A stretch of DNA of 6,726 nt from Gammaproteobacteria bacterium (lineage in GTDB: Bacteria > Pseudomonadota > Gammaproteobacteria > UBA6429 > Thiohalophilaceae), in NCBI GenBank assembly GCA_003233255.1, contig QILH01000207.1, positions 1-6,726 on the forward strand, in the 5' to 3' direction. Below, one piece after another: positions 1-6,429 of this stretch (within the stretch, counting starts at the first letter, position 1; the number at the start of each line of letters is the position of its first letter). The notes beneath the pieces are model-generated. The model did no database searches. It worked only from the letters and a program-made list of their open reading frames with translations, and was not told the origin of the DNA. The translations under genes were made by a program, and so were the position numbers.

Positions 1-15
1 TTCGGCTTTATTCAC
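1..15 (-). CDS. hupB: HU-beta DNA-binding protein, first five codons only
   Basis: Only the first five codons are in the window, reading MNKAE from a GTG start at 13-15; the rest lies beyond the left edge. The identification rests on three things. The peptide matches the start of HU-beta (E. coli begins MNKSQ, also from GTG). A strong Shine-Dalgarno, AAAGGGGAG at 22-30, stands six bases before the GTG. The place directly downstream of lon is the usual site of hupB in gammaproteobacteria. HU is a small dimeric nucleoid protein that bends and compacts DNA. Fifteen bases cannot prove the family, so the call depends mainly on context. A promoter lies in the 153-base gap after lon, so the gene is probably transcribed both on its own and by read-through from lon. 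Confidence 0.68.
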
Positions 16-53
16 GAATGACTCCCCTTTATTTTTTGTTGATGTTAGAAATT

Positions 54-72
54 GCCGTTTACATCCTACGGC
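54..72 (-). repeat. Small hairpin in the hupB leader
   Basis: On the minus strand GCCGT and ACGGC form a perfect 5-bp stem around a 9-base loop. It lies in the presumed 5' untranslated leader between the promoter and the Shine-Dalgarno. No U-run follows on the coding strand, so it is not an intrinsic terminator. It could influence mRNA stability or be chance. Confidence 0.3.
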
Positions 73-78
73 TGTGTT

Positions 79-94
79 GTTTAGTCACCTAAAC
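79..94. promoter_or_regulatory. Palindrome over the predicted hupB start site
   Basis: Two perfect 6-bp arms, GTTTAG and CTAAAC, flank a 4-base centre. The palindrome begins at the last base of the -10 box and covers the predicted +1. It may be a protein-binding site, or the stem of an early hairpin in the leader RNA. The short arm length makes chance occurrence possible. Confidence 0.35.
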
Positions 95-121
95 TTATAC
101 CAAGCGACTAATTTCGGTCAA
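94..121 (-). promoter_or_regulatory. Sigma70-type promoter for hupB
   Basis: On the minus strand a -35 box TTGACC (116-121, five of six consensus bases) and a -10 box TATAAG (94-99, five of six) are 16 bases apart. Transcription would start near 87, leaving a leader of about 70 bases before the GTG. A 16-base palindrome, GTTTAG-N4-CTAAAC at 79-94, touches the -10 box and covers the predicted start site. This is where an operator would sit, though no regulator can be named. A second perfect TATAAT at 147-152 has no acceptable -35 box. Confidence 0.6.
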
Positions 122-168
122 GTAGGTTAGTTCTTATTTGAGAAAAATTATAGTAATAAAGTGTTTGA

Positions 169-2589
169 CTAATGGGTTCGGATCGAGTTCTGACTCGAAT
201 CATTATCCTGATTTTCCTTATCTACCGCGGCCTTAGCCTTCTCTTCTTCAGACAATGCTTTAGGTGTGCTGGTCAAAGCCAGATTAAGCACTTCGTCGAT
301 CCATTTTACCGGAATGATCTCCAAATCTTCTTTTACGTTATCCGGCATATCGGTCAAATCCCGGCGATTCTCATCTGGAATCAATACCGTTTTAATCCCA
401 CCACGACGTGCCGCCAGTAATTTCTCTTTTAACCCGCCAATGGGCAATACTTCACCACGTAGGGTAATCTCACCCGTCATCGCCAGATCGGCCCGTACTG
501 GAATATCCGTAAGTACTGAGACCAGCGCCGTACACATGCCGATACCGGCACTAGGGCCGTCTTTTGGGATGGCTCCCTCGGGTACGTGTACGTGAATATC
601 ATTCTTCTCAAACACGTCTGGCTTGATGCCAAGCACCGAGGATCGACTGCGCACCACCGTCATTGCAGCCTGGATCGACTCTTTCATCACATCGCCCAAT
701 TGACCGGTGACATTTTGTTTACCTTTACCCGGCATCAGGGCGGTTTCAATCGTTAGCAACTCACCGCCCACTTCCGTCCAGGCCAGTCCGGTAACCTGAC
801 CCACCTGGTCGTTCTCTTCGGCCAGACCAAAACGAAAACGCTGTACACCCAGATATTTTTCCAGATCGTCCGACGTTACAACCACGATTTCATCCGTTGG
901 GTGCAGCAATACCTCTTTGACGACCTTGCGACAAATCTTGGCGATCTCTCTTTCCAGGTTACGCACCCCGGCTTCGCGCGTGTAATAACGCACGATATCG
1001 CGAATCACTTCTTCTTTTATATCGATCTCGTCGTCTTTGAGACCGTTATTCTTTTTCTGTTTTGCGACCAGATATCTTTGCGCAATGTTTACCTTTTCAT
1101 CTTCGGTATAACCCGACAGGCGAATCACTTCCATCCGATCCAGCAACGGGCCAGGGATATTCATGGTGTTGGAGGTCGCAACAAACATGACTTCGGATAA
1201 GTCATAATCCACTTCCATATAATGATCATTGAAGGTGTGATTTTGTTCGGGATCCAGTACTTCCAGCAATGCTGAAGCTGGGTCGCCACGAAAATCCATC
1301 GCCATCTTGTCGATCTCATCGAGCAAAAACAGCGGATTGCGTGTACCGACCTTGGTTAGATTCTGAATAATCTTGCCCGGCATCGAGCCAATATAGGTGC
1401 GACGATGTCCGCGGATCTCGGCCTCATCCCGTACGCCGCCCAGCGCCATGCGCATGAATTTTCGGTTGGTGGCACGCGCAATGGATTGCCCCAACGAGGT
1501 CTTACCCACGCCCGGTGGCCCAACCAGACATAAAATTGGACCCTTCATTTTTTTCATGCGTGTTTGCACGGCCAGATATTCCAAAATTCGTTCTTTTACT
1601 TTTTCCAGACCGTAGTGATCGGCCTCTAAAACTTCTTCGGCCTTGGCGATGTCATGACGAACCTTCGAACGTTTCTTCCACGGCACACCCACGACCCAGT
1701 CCAGATAATTGCGTACCACCGTCGCTTCCGCCGACATCGGTGACATCATTTTAAGTTTCTGTAATTCACTGTTGGCCTTGGTTTTGGCCTCTTTCGACAT
1801 ACCGGCCTTTTCAATCCTGGTTTCCAGTTCCTCAATTTCATTCGGAACATCCTCCATCTCGCCAAGTTCTTTTTGAATGGCCTTCATCTGTTCATTCAAA
1901 TAATACTCACGCTGACTTTTTTCCATTTGGCGTTTAACCCGACCCCGAATACGCTTTTCGACCTGTAACAAGTCGATTTCGGATTCCATCATCGCCATCA
2001 TATGTTCGAAGCGTTCACGCAATTCTTCGATCTCAAGGATCTTCTGTTTTTCATCAATCTTGAGTGACATGTGAGCCGCAATGGTGTCGACCAGACGGCT
2101 GGGATCATCAATACTCGAAAGTGAGGTTAAAATTTCCGGTGGGACTTTTTTGTTTAATTTTACGTACTGATCGAACTGCGTCACCAGCGAACGAACTAAC
2201 ACTTCGGCTTCGCGTTCATCTTCTTCGGTTTCTTCAATTGCAACCAGCTGGGCATTAAAAAATTCATTATTAGCAACAAAATGAACGATGCGCGCACGCT
2301 TTACACCTTCAACTAAAACCTTGACCGTACCATCCGGGAGTTTTAGCAGTTGCAAAATAGTTGAGACCGTACCGATATCGTACACGTCTTCAGGACTGGG
2401 ATCGTCGTCGGCGGCACTTCTCTGTGCGACCAGTAAAATCTGTTTATCGATTTCCATCGCCGATTCCAACGCCTGGATCGATTTATCACGCCCAACAAAA
2501 AGGGGGATGACCATGTGCGGATAGACCACCACATCGCGTAGCGGTAAAACGGGCATGGTGATGAGCTGTTCATCGATAACGTCTGACAT
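169..2589 (-). CDS. lon: ATP-dependent serine protease Lon (endopeptidase La)
   Basis: Lon is a homohexameric cytoplasmic AAA+ protease that degrades misfolded and short-lived regulatory proteins. All family parts are visible in the 806 residues: the N-terminal substrate-binding domain (about 10-200), a charged coiled-coil stretch (about 205-285), and the AAA+ module. The AAA+ module has Walker A GPPGVGKT at 357-364, Walker B FLLDEID at 421-427, and a sensor-2 region GVRNLERE at 541-548. The C-terminal protease domain has catalytic Ser680 in PKDGPSAG and Lys723 in GGLKEKLL, the Ser-Lys dyad of the family. It is about 20 residues longer than E. coli Lon (784), through a polar, charged tail after about residue 777. 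The ATG start at 2587-2589 follows a purine-rich AGAGAG and gives the typical N-terminus with MPVLPLRDVVVYP. clpX lies 135 bases upstream. Family heat-shock control is known in E. coli; here only weak promoter signals are seen. A 6-bp hairpin (183-198) lies just before the stop. Confidence 0.98.
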   Translation of the reverse strand: MSDVIDEQLITMPVLPLRDVVVYPHMVIPLFVGRDKSIQALESAMEIDKQILLVAQRSAADDDPSPEDVYDIGTVSTILQLLKLPDGTVKVLVEGVKRARIVHFVANNEFFNAQLVAIEETEEDEREAEVLVRSLVTQFDQYVKLNKKVPPEILTSLSSIDDPSRLVDTIAAHMSLKIDEKQKILEIEELRERFEHMMAMMESEIDLLQVEKRIRGRVKRQMEKSQREYYLNEQMKAIQKELGEMEDVPNEIEELETRIEKAGMSKEAKTKANSELQKLKMMSPMSAEATVVRNYLDWVVGVPWKKRSKVRHDIAKAEEVLEADHYGLEKVKERILEYLAVQTRMKKMKGPILCLVGPPGVGKTSLGQSIARATNRKFMRMALGGVRDEAEIRGHRRTYIGSMPGKIIQNLTKVGTRNPLFLLDEIDKMAMDFRGDPASALLEVLDPEQNHTFNDHYMEVDYDLSEVMFVATSNTMNIPGPLLDRMEVIRLSGYTEDEKVNIAQRYLVAKQKKNNGLKDDEIDIKEEVIRDIVRYYTREAGVRNLEREIAKICRKVVKEVLLHPTDEIVVVTSDDLEKYLGVQRFRFGLAEENDQVGQVTGLAWTEVGGELLTIETALMPGKGKQNVTGQLGDVMKESIQAAMTVVRSRSSVLGIKPDVFEKNDIHVHVPEGAIPKDGPSAGIGMCTALVSVLTDIPVRADLAMTGEITLRGEVLPIGGLKEKLLAARRGGIKTVLIPDENRRDLTDMPDNVKEDLEIIPVKWIDEVLNLALTSTPKALSEEEKAKAAVDKENQDNDSSQNSIRTH
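183..198. repeat. Perfect 6-bp inverted repeat in the last codons of lon
   Basis: TCGAGT and ACTCGA flank four bases, within the polar C-terminal tail of Lon. In the mRNA this would form a short hairpin about a dozen bases before the stop codon. The nearest U-run lies some 30 bases downstream, so it does not look like an intrinsic terminator. It may only reflect codon choice. Confidence 0.25.
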
Positions 2590-2632
2590 AGTCTGCTCTC
2601 TGGTTAAATTAGTTTATTACGTCCAATAGGAC

Positions 2633-2661
2633 TTTATGCAGTCGTAATTCCCGAAATTCAA
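2633..2661 (-). promoter_or_regulatory. Candidate sigma70-type promoter for lon
   Basis: On the minus strand TTGAAT (2656-2661) and CATAAA (2633-2638) are 17 bases apart, each matching four of six consensus bases. Initiation would fall near 2626, about 37 bases before the lon ATG and inside a small palindrome (GTCC-N4-GGAC, 2621-2632). Position and spacing are good but the boxes are weak. Confidence 0.35.
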
Positions 2662-2668
2662 TCGTCCG

Positions 2669-2692
2669 GGTGAGCTTTTTTTCGAGTTCACC
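2669..2692. repeat. Inverted repeat between clpX and lon
   Basis: GGTGA and TCACC form 5-bp arms about a T-rich (plus) or A-rich (minus) centre. With wobble pairs, a plus-strand RNA would extend the stem to about nine pairs, but no gene is transcribed that way. On the coding strand the stem is short and no U-run follows, so it is not a convincing clpX terminator. Confidence 0.25.
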
Positions 2693-2699
2693 TAAAGTC

Positions 2700-2708
2700 T
2701 ATATGGGA
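2700..2708 (-). promoter_or_regulatory. Heat-shock-like -10 sequence upstream of lon
   Basis: TCCCATATA on the minus strand closely resembles the -10 element recognised by the heat-shock factor sigma32 (CCCCATNT), which drives lon in E. coli. No recognisable CTTGAAA-type -35 box lies 13-16 bases upstream; that stretch overlaps the clpX stop codon. It is reported as half a promoter only. Confidence 0.22.
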
Positions 2709-2724
2709 ATCGACGTTTAGATGG

Positions 2725-4005
2725 CTATCGTTCGTCGGATGCAGCGATTTGTTCCGAACCCTCATAGATAAGGATAGGTTTGCCTTCGGCGTTAATAACG
2801 GAATCATCGATGACCACTTTTTCCAGATTTTCAATCGAGGGCAAATCGTACATCGTATCAAGCAAGACATATTCAAGAATGGAGCGCAAACCACGCGCAC
2901 CGGTTTTTCGATCCATCGCTTTACAGGCAACGGCGCGCAAGGCCTCGTCACGAAATTCCAGATCGCAGCCTTCCATCTCGAACAGTTTTTGATATTGTTT
3001 GGTTAACGCATTCTTAGGTTCAGTTAAGATTTGCACCAAGGCATCTTCATCAAGCTCGCTTAAGGTCGCAACCACCGGTAGCCGACCCACAAATTCCGGG
3101 ATCAGACCGTATTTAATTAAATCTTCCGGTTCAACCGAGTGTAAAACATCACTCAGACTCATCACATCGTCTTTGCTTTTTACATCAGCCGAGAATCCAA
3201 TGCCGCCCTTCTCGGAACGCTCGCGAATTATTTTGTCCAGACCGGCAAACGCACCGCCACAAACAAATAAAATGTTTCCAGTATCAACCTGCAGGAATTC
3301 CTGTTGCGGATGTTTACGACCACCTTGTGGCGGAACCGAGGCCACCGTGCCTTCGATTAATTTCAACAAGGCCTGTTGCACGCCTTCGCCTGAAACATCG
3401 CGTGTGATCGAGGGGTTATCTGATTTACGGGAAATCTTGTCGATTTCATCGATGTAAACAATCCCGGTTTGCGCCTTCTCAACATCGTAGTCGCATTTTT
3501 GTAATAGTTTCTGAATGATGTTTTCAACGTCTTCACCGACATAACCGGCCTCGGTCAGGGTGGTCGCATCGGCAATCGTGAACGGCACGTTTAACAGGCG
3601 TGCCAGGGTTTCGGCCAGCAGGGTTTTACCGCTGCCGGTCGGACCAATTAACAAAATGTTGGATTTGGATAACTCGACGTCATCCTTGCGTTGACCGGTT
3701 TCCAGACGTTTATAGTGATTATAAACCGCCACCGCGAGCACTTTCTTGGCGCTAATTTGACCGATCACGTACTCATCAAGAATCGCATTGATCTCATGCG
3801 GCGTCGGTAATTTTTTACCGCCCACCGAGGAGGCCTGTTCCTGCACCTCTTCACGAATAATATCGTTACAGAGCTCAACACATTCATCACAAATGAAAAC
3901 AGACGGACCTGCAATCAGCTTACGAACCTCATGCTGACTCTTGCCGCAAAAGGAACAGTACAGCAATTTGCCGTTTTCGCTGGAGCTGTTCTTGTCGTCA
4001 CTCAT
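2725..4005 (-). CDS. clpX: ATP-dependent Clp protease ATP-binding subunit ClpX
   Basis: ClpX is a hexameric AAA+ unfoldase that recognises tagged proteins and threads them into ClpP in the cytoplasm. The 426 residues match the usual family length (E. coli 424). The N-terminal zinc-binding domain has Cys17, Cys20, Cys39 and Cys42 (CSFC and CDEC). The AAA+ domain follows: Walker A GPTGSGKT at 121-128, pore loop GYVG at 154-157, Walker B VYIDEID at 183-189, and RKH substrate loop at 230-232. The arginine finger is Arg308 in EFVGRLP, and the sensor-2 Arg371 is in GARGLRS. The IGF tripeptide at 269-271 is the loop that docks on ClpP, so the partner encoded upstream should be functional with it. 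The ATG at 4003-4005 is preceded by GAGG with suitable spacing. clpP ends 190 bases upstream, a wider gap than tig-clpP, and that gap has its own promoter candidate. Confidence 0.98.
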   Translation of the reverse strand: MSDDKNSSSENGKLLYCSFCGKSQHEVRKLIAGPSVFICDECVELCNDIIREEVQEQASSVGGKKLPTPHEINAILDEYVIGQISAKKVLAVAVYNHYKRLETGQRKDDVELSKSNILLIGPTGSGKTLLAETLARLLNVPFTIADATTLTEAGYVGEDVENIIQKLLQKCDYDVEKAQTGIVYIDEIDKISRKSDNPSITRDVSGEGVQQALLKLIEGTVASVPPQGGRKHPQQEFLQVDTGNILFVCGGAFAGLDKIIRERSEKGGIGFSADVKSKDDVMSLSDVLHSVEPEDLIKYGLIPEFVGRLPVVATLSELDEDALVQILTEPKNALTKQYQKLFEMEGCDLEFRDEALRAVACKAMDRKTGARGLRSILEYVLLDTMYDLPSIENLEKVVIDDSVINAEGKPILIYEGSEQIAASDER

Positions 4006-4030
4006 CTATTACTACCTCATCGTCATTCGT

Positions 4031-4107
4031 CAGGTGATGTATTTACAATGCCTCTAAATCACCGATATTTCAAGCCCTTATCTTTCAGGGATATTGGGGG
4101 TCACCTG
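4031..4107. repeat. Long-range inverted repeat enclosing the clpX promoter region
   Basis: Perfect 7-bp arms CAGGTGA (4031-4037) and TCACCTG (4101-4107) stand 63 bases apart in the clpP-clpX gap. Between them lie a small CCCT/AGGG stem (4075-4090), two direct copies of AATATC on the minus strand, and the CTTGAAA box. In a clpP-clpX read-through RNA the arms could close a structured leader ending just before the clpX Shine-Dalgarno. No known riboswitch class is recognised. Confidence 0.3.
4046..4074 (-). promoter_or_regulatory. Candidate heat-shock (sigma32-like) promoter for clpX
   Basis: On the minus strand CTTGAAA (4068-4074) is an exact match to the sigma32 -35 consensus. Fourteen bases on, AGGCATTG (4046-4053) fits the -10 consensus CCCCATNT only partly, keeping the CAT core. 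Initiation would fall about 35 bases before the clpX ATG. Read as sigma70 the same -35 box is also good, but the -10 is poor. Heat-shock control of clpP-clpX is known in E. coli; its presence here is inferred from the -35 box. Confidence 0.38.
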
Positions 4108-4160
4108 TTTAAACTTAGCTCATTTTTGACCTGAATCCTGTGTCCAGGTTCAAATTAAGA

Positions 4161-4177
4161 CCACTCTAATAAAGTGG
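4161..4177 (-). terminator. Weak terminator-like hairpin after clpP
   Basis: On the minus strand CCACTTT and AGAGTGG pair over seven positions, one of them G-U, around a 3-base loop. It begins about 20 bases after the clpP stop and is followed by TCTTAATTT. The U-run is interrupted and the stem is short, so it would at most reduce read-through into clpX. The stem is better on the clpP coding strand than on the other strand. Confidence 0.3.
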
Positions 4178-4195
4178 ACTCAAGCTACCCTGATA

Positions 4196-4840
4196 TCAAC
4201 TTTCGGGGTCTTCAGCCCGACTATGCAATACCTTATCAATTAATCCATATTCGACGGACTCATCGGCGCTCATAAAGAAATCCCGGTCAGTATCACTCGA
4301 AATCTGCTCCATCGGCTTACCCGTATGCTTCCCCAGCACCGCATTTAAACGCTCACGGGTGCTTAAAATTTCCTTGGCGTGGATCTCAATATCCGAAGCC
4401 TGCCCCTGAAACCCGCCCAGTGGCTGGTGAATCATGGTTCTGGCGTGAGGCAAGGCAAAACGTTTGCCCGCCGCTCCGGCCGTCAACAGAATCGCCCCCA
4501 TACTGGCGGCTAATCCTACACACATGGTACTGACATCCGGCTTAATAAATTGCATCGTGTCATAAATGGACATCCCCGCCGTGACCGACCCACCTGGAGA
4601 ATTAATATAAACGTGAATATCCTTATCCGGATTTTCAGATTCTAAAAATAACAACTGAGCCACAATCAAATTGGCCATGTAATCCTCGACCTGACCCACA
4701 ACAAAAATTACCCGCTCTTTGAGTAATCGCGAGTAAATATCCTGGATACGCTCACCCCGGGATGTGGTCTCGATGACACTGGGTACCACTTGATTCTGGA
4801 TTTGATTTGTCCATTCCATGTTATGAATTCTATCGGTCAC
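4196..4840 (-). CDS. clpP: ATP-dependent Clp protease proteolytic subunit ClpP
   Basis: ClpP is a serine peptidase whose two stacked heptamer rings form the degradation chamber served by ClpX. The catalytic triad is intact and spaced as in E. coli: Ser113 in AASMGA, His138 in MIHQPLGG, and Asp187 in DTDRDFF. The SPGG oxyanion-hole motif is at 81-84. Length is 214 residues against 207 in E. coli. The N-terminus up to about residue 16 corresponds to the self-cleaved propeptide; by alignment, the mature chain would start at QVVPSVIE (residue 17). The start is GTG at 4838-4840, chosen because AAAGGAAG lies at proper distance; the next ATG (Met8) would be too far from it. tig ends only 43 bases upstream, suggesting co-transcription, and clpX follows after 190 bases. 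A CTTGAAT box before the gene is too close to serve as its promoter. Confidence 0.98.
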   Translation of the reverse strand: MTDRIHNMEWTNQIQNQVVPSVIETTSRGERIQDIYSRLLKERVIFVVGQVEDYMANLIVAQLLFLESENPDKDIHVYINSPGGSVTAGMSIYDTMQFIKPDVSTMCVGLAASMGAILLTAGAAGKRFALPHARTMIHQPLGGFQGQASDIEIHAKEILSTRERLNAVLGKHTGKPMEQISSDTDRDFFMSADESVEYGLIDKVLHSRAEDPES

Positions 4841-4883
4841 GTGCTAGCTTCCTTTAAGAGGTTATTAATCAGGTAATTCAAGC

Positions 4884-6194
4884 CTATTTTTGGCCATTTG
4901 GATACATAATTTCGTTAAAAGTCATAGATTTATCGCTGATTTTGGCCTTGGCAAGCACCCAATCGACGATTTGTTCTTCAATCACCAGCGATTCAATTTC
5001 AACAAGACGGCGTTTATCGCTGTAATAATACTCAACCACCTGCTCGGAGTGCTCATACGGCTCGGCAATGGATTCAACTTTCTGCTTTACCTGGGCTTCA
5101 TCGGCCTTTAAGCCTTCTTGCTTAACGATCTCAGCCATAATCAGGCCTAACGAGACCCGACGTTTAGCCTCAGTCTCAAACATCTCGGGGGCCAGCTTCA
5201 TTTGCGCAGGATCCATGCCCTGTTGCTGCATATTGCCCAGCATTTGCTGCACCAAAGATTGTGATTCACTCTCGACAAGCGCTTTCGGGATATCCAGTTC
5301 ATGCACATCCAGCAGCTTGTCCATCACCGCCTGTTTTACCTTACCGGCAAGGGAATTATCGAGTTCTCGTTGCATATTGGCACGAATTTCATCACGAAAT
5401 TCCTCGATATTGTCACCTTCTAGTCCCATTTTCCTGAACAATTCTTCGTTCACTTCCGGCAGCTTCGGCTGTTCGAGTTTCTTTAGTGTCACCGCAAACT
5501 GAACCGATTTTCCGGCCAGCTCTTCCTTTTGATAGCTATCCGGGAAGCTTAAATCAAGGGTCTTTTCATCGCCCACTTTCATGCCCACGATGCCGTCTTC
5601 AAAACCGGGGATAAGCTGGCCTTTACCCAGTTCGATACTCATATCGTTGCCGGTACCACCGTCAAAAGCCACACCATCCACGGTTCCAACAAAATCGAGG
5701 GTGGCCTTATCTTCTGTTTTAGCCGCACGATCGGCCTCTTCCCAGCTGATGTTCTGCTTCTGGATGGTTTCGATCATCTTTTCCATATCCGCCGCTTCGA
5801 TCACCGCAACCGGCTTGTCGATCTCAAGACTGCTCATCTCGGCCAGGGTTACTTCTGGATAAATTTCGAACGTTGCCGTGTATTCAAGGCCATCTCCCGG
5901 ATTAGACGGTTTTGGATCAAAATTTGGATTACCGGCTGGAGTGAGCTTTTCTTTCTGAATGGCTTCATAGAAGGTCGATTGAATGACGTCCTGCAATACC
6001 TCGATACGAACCTGAGGGCCATAACGCTGTTTGACGACATTTAAGGGCACTTTTCCGGCTCGAAAGCCTTTGAGGCTCACGGTTTTGCTTAGATTTTGAA
6101 GCTTTGTTTGCACCGCCTCATCAATCTTGTTTTCTTCCACTGAAACCGTCACTCGACGTTCAATGGCACTGGGCGACTCGACTGAAACCTGCAT
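4884..6194 (-). CDS. tig: Trigger factor, ribosome-associated chaperone and prolyl isomerase
   Basis: Trigger factor binds next to the ribosomal exit tunnel and shields nascent polypeptides. The 436 residues (E. coli 432) show the three-domain plan. The N-terminal ribosome-binding domain (1 to about 115) has the signature GFRAGKVP at 43-50, which contacts the ribosome. An FKBP-type peptidyl-prolyl isomerase domain (about 160-245) includes IPGFEDGIVGMKVGDEK, with Phe198 at the usual active-site position. A helical C-terminal domain (about 250-436) forms the chaperone cradle and has a Met/Gln-rich stretch at 317-332. The ATG at 6192-6194 has one of the best Shine-Dalgarno sequences in the window, AGGTGAGG at 6201-6208, six bases upstream. 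tRNA-Leu ends only 49 bases before it, with no terminator or good promoter between, so tig is probably read from the tRNA promoter. clpP follows after 43 bases. Confidence 0.98.
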   Translation of the reverse strand: MQVSVESPSAIERRVTVSVEENKIDEAVQTKLQNLSKTVSLKGFRAGKVPLNVVKQRYGPQVRIEVLQDVIQSTFYEAIQKEKLTPAGNPNFDPKPSNPGDGLEYTATFEIYPEVTLAEMSSLEIDKPVAVIEAADMEKMIETIQKQNISWEEADRAAKTEDKATLDFVGTVDGVAFDGGTGNDMSIELGKGQLIPGFEDGIVGMKVGDEKTLDLSFPDSYQKEELAGKSVQFAVTLKKLEQPKLPEVNEELFRKMGLEGDNIEEFRDEIRANMQRELDNSLAGKVKQAVMDKLLDVHELDIPKALVESESQSLVQQMLGNMQQQGMDPAQMKLAPEMFETEAKRRVSLGLIMAEIVKQEGLKADEAQVKQKVESIAEPYEHSEQVVEYYYSDKRRLVEIESLVIEEQIVDWVLAKAKISDKSMTFNEIMYPNGQK

Positions 6195-6243
6195 TTAAAA
6201 CCTCACCTAAGATATTGAGTTAAAAAAGATTAATTATGAAACA

Positions 6244-6328
6244 TGGTGCGGATGGAGAGACTCGAACTCTCACGCCTCGCGGCACCAGAACCTAAATCTG
6301 GCGTGTATACCAATTTCACCACATCCGC
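6244..6328 (-). tRNA. tRNA-Leu, anticodon UAG
   Basis: An 85-base class II tRNA with CCA encoded (6244-6246). The acceptor stem GCGGATG/CATCCGC pairs at all seven positions and the discriminator is A, as expected for leucine. The anticodon stem CCAGA/TCTGG encloses the 7-base loop TTTAGGT, giving anticodon TAG, which reads CUN leucine codons. A long variable arm with stem GCC/GGC and the T-arm GAGAG-TTCGAGT-CTCTC complete the fold. It closely resembles E. coli leuW in length and sequence. A promoter lies immediately upstream, and tig begins 49 bases downstream on the same strand. Confidence 0.97.
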
Positions 6329-6339
6329 AAAAGACGGCG

Positions 6340-6368
6340 ATTATACCGATAGTTAGTCATTGAATCTA
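6340..6368 (-). promoter_or_regulatory. Promoter of tRNA-Leu (and probably tig-clpP)
   Basis: A perfect -10 box TATAAT (6340-6345) lies 17 bases after a weak -35, TAGATT (6363-6368, three of six). The start would be near 6333, about five bases before the mature tRNA 5' end. The sequence after the -10 is GC-rich (CGCCGTC), like the discriminator of stable-RNA promoters under stringent control in enterobacteria. No terminator is seen before tig, so this promoter may also feed tig and clpP. Confidence 0.6.
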
Positions 6369-6429
6369 ATCAATAGCTAATATTAATTACACTGAACTTG
6401 GTACAAGGGCATGATCAAGGAACTTCATT

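Noticed and set aside
147..152. Perfect TATAAT downstream of lon as a second hupB promoter
   Set aside because: No reasonable -35 box lies 15-19 bases upstream, and the surrounding sequence is AT-rich enough to give such a hexamer by chance.
2669..2692. Inverted repeat after clpX as an intrinsic terminator
   Set aside because: On the coding strand the stem is only five uninterrupted pairs and the A-run lies in the loop, with no U-run following.
2999..3457. Plus-strand open frame of about 150 codons opposite clpX
   Set aside because: It lies wholly antisense to a fully conserved clpX and its peptide shows no family motif; it is a shadow of clpX codon use. The other plus-strand frames opposite lon, clpX and tig fail for the same reason.
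4817..4819. Internal ATG (Met8) as the clpP start
   Set aside because: It would lie about 30 bases from AAAGGAAG, whereas the upstream GTG is at normal spacing.
4876..4882. CTTGAAT box between tig and clpP as a sigma32 promoter of clpP
   Set aside because: The only possible -10 (CCTCTTAA, 14 bases on) overlaps the Shine-Dalgarno region, so transcription would start inside or after the ribosome binding site.
6217..6224. T-run after tRNA-Leu as a terminator
   Set aside because: The minus strand reads CTTTTTT here, but no hairpin precedes it apart from the tRNA itself, which ends 20 bases earlier.
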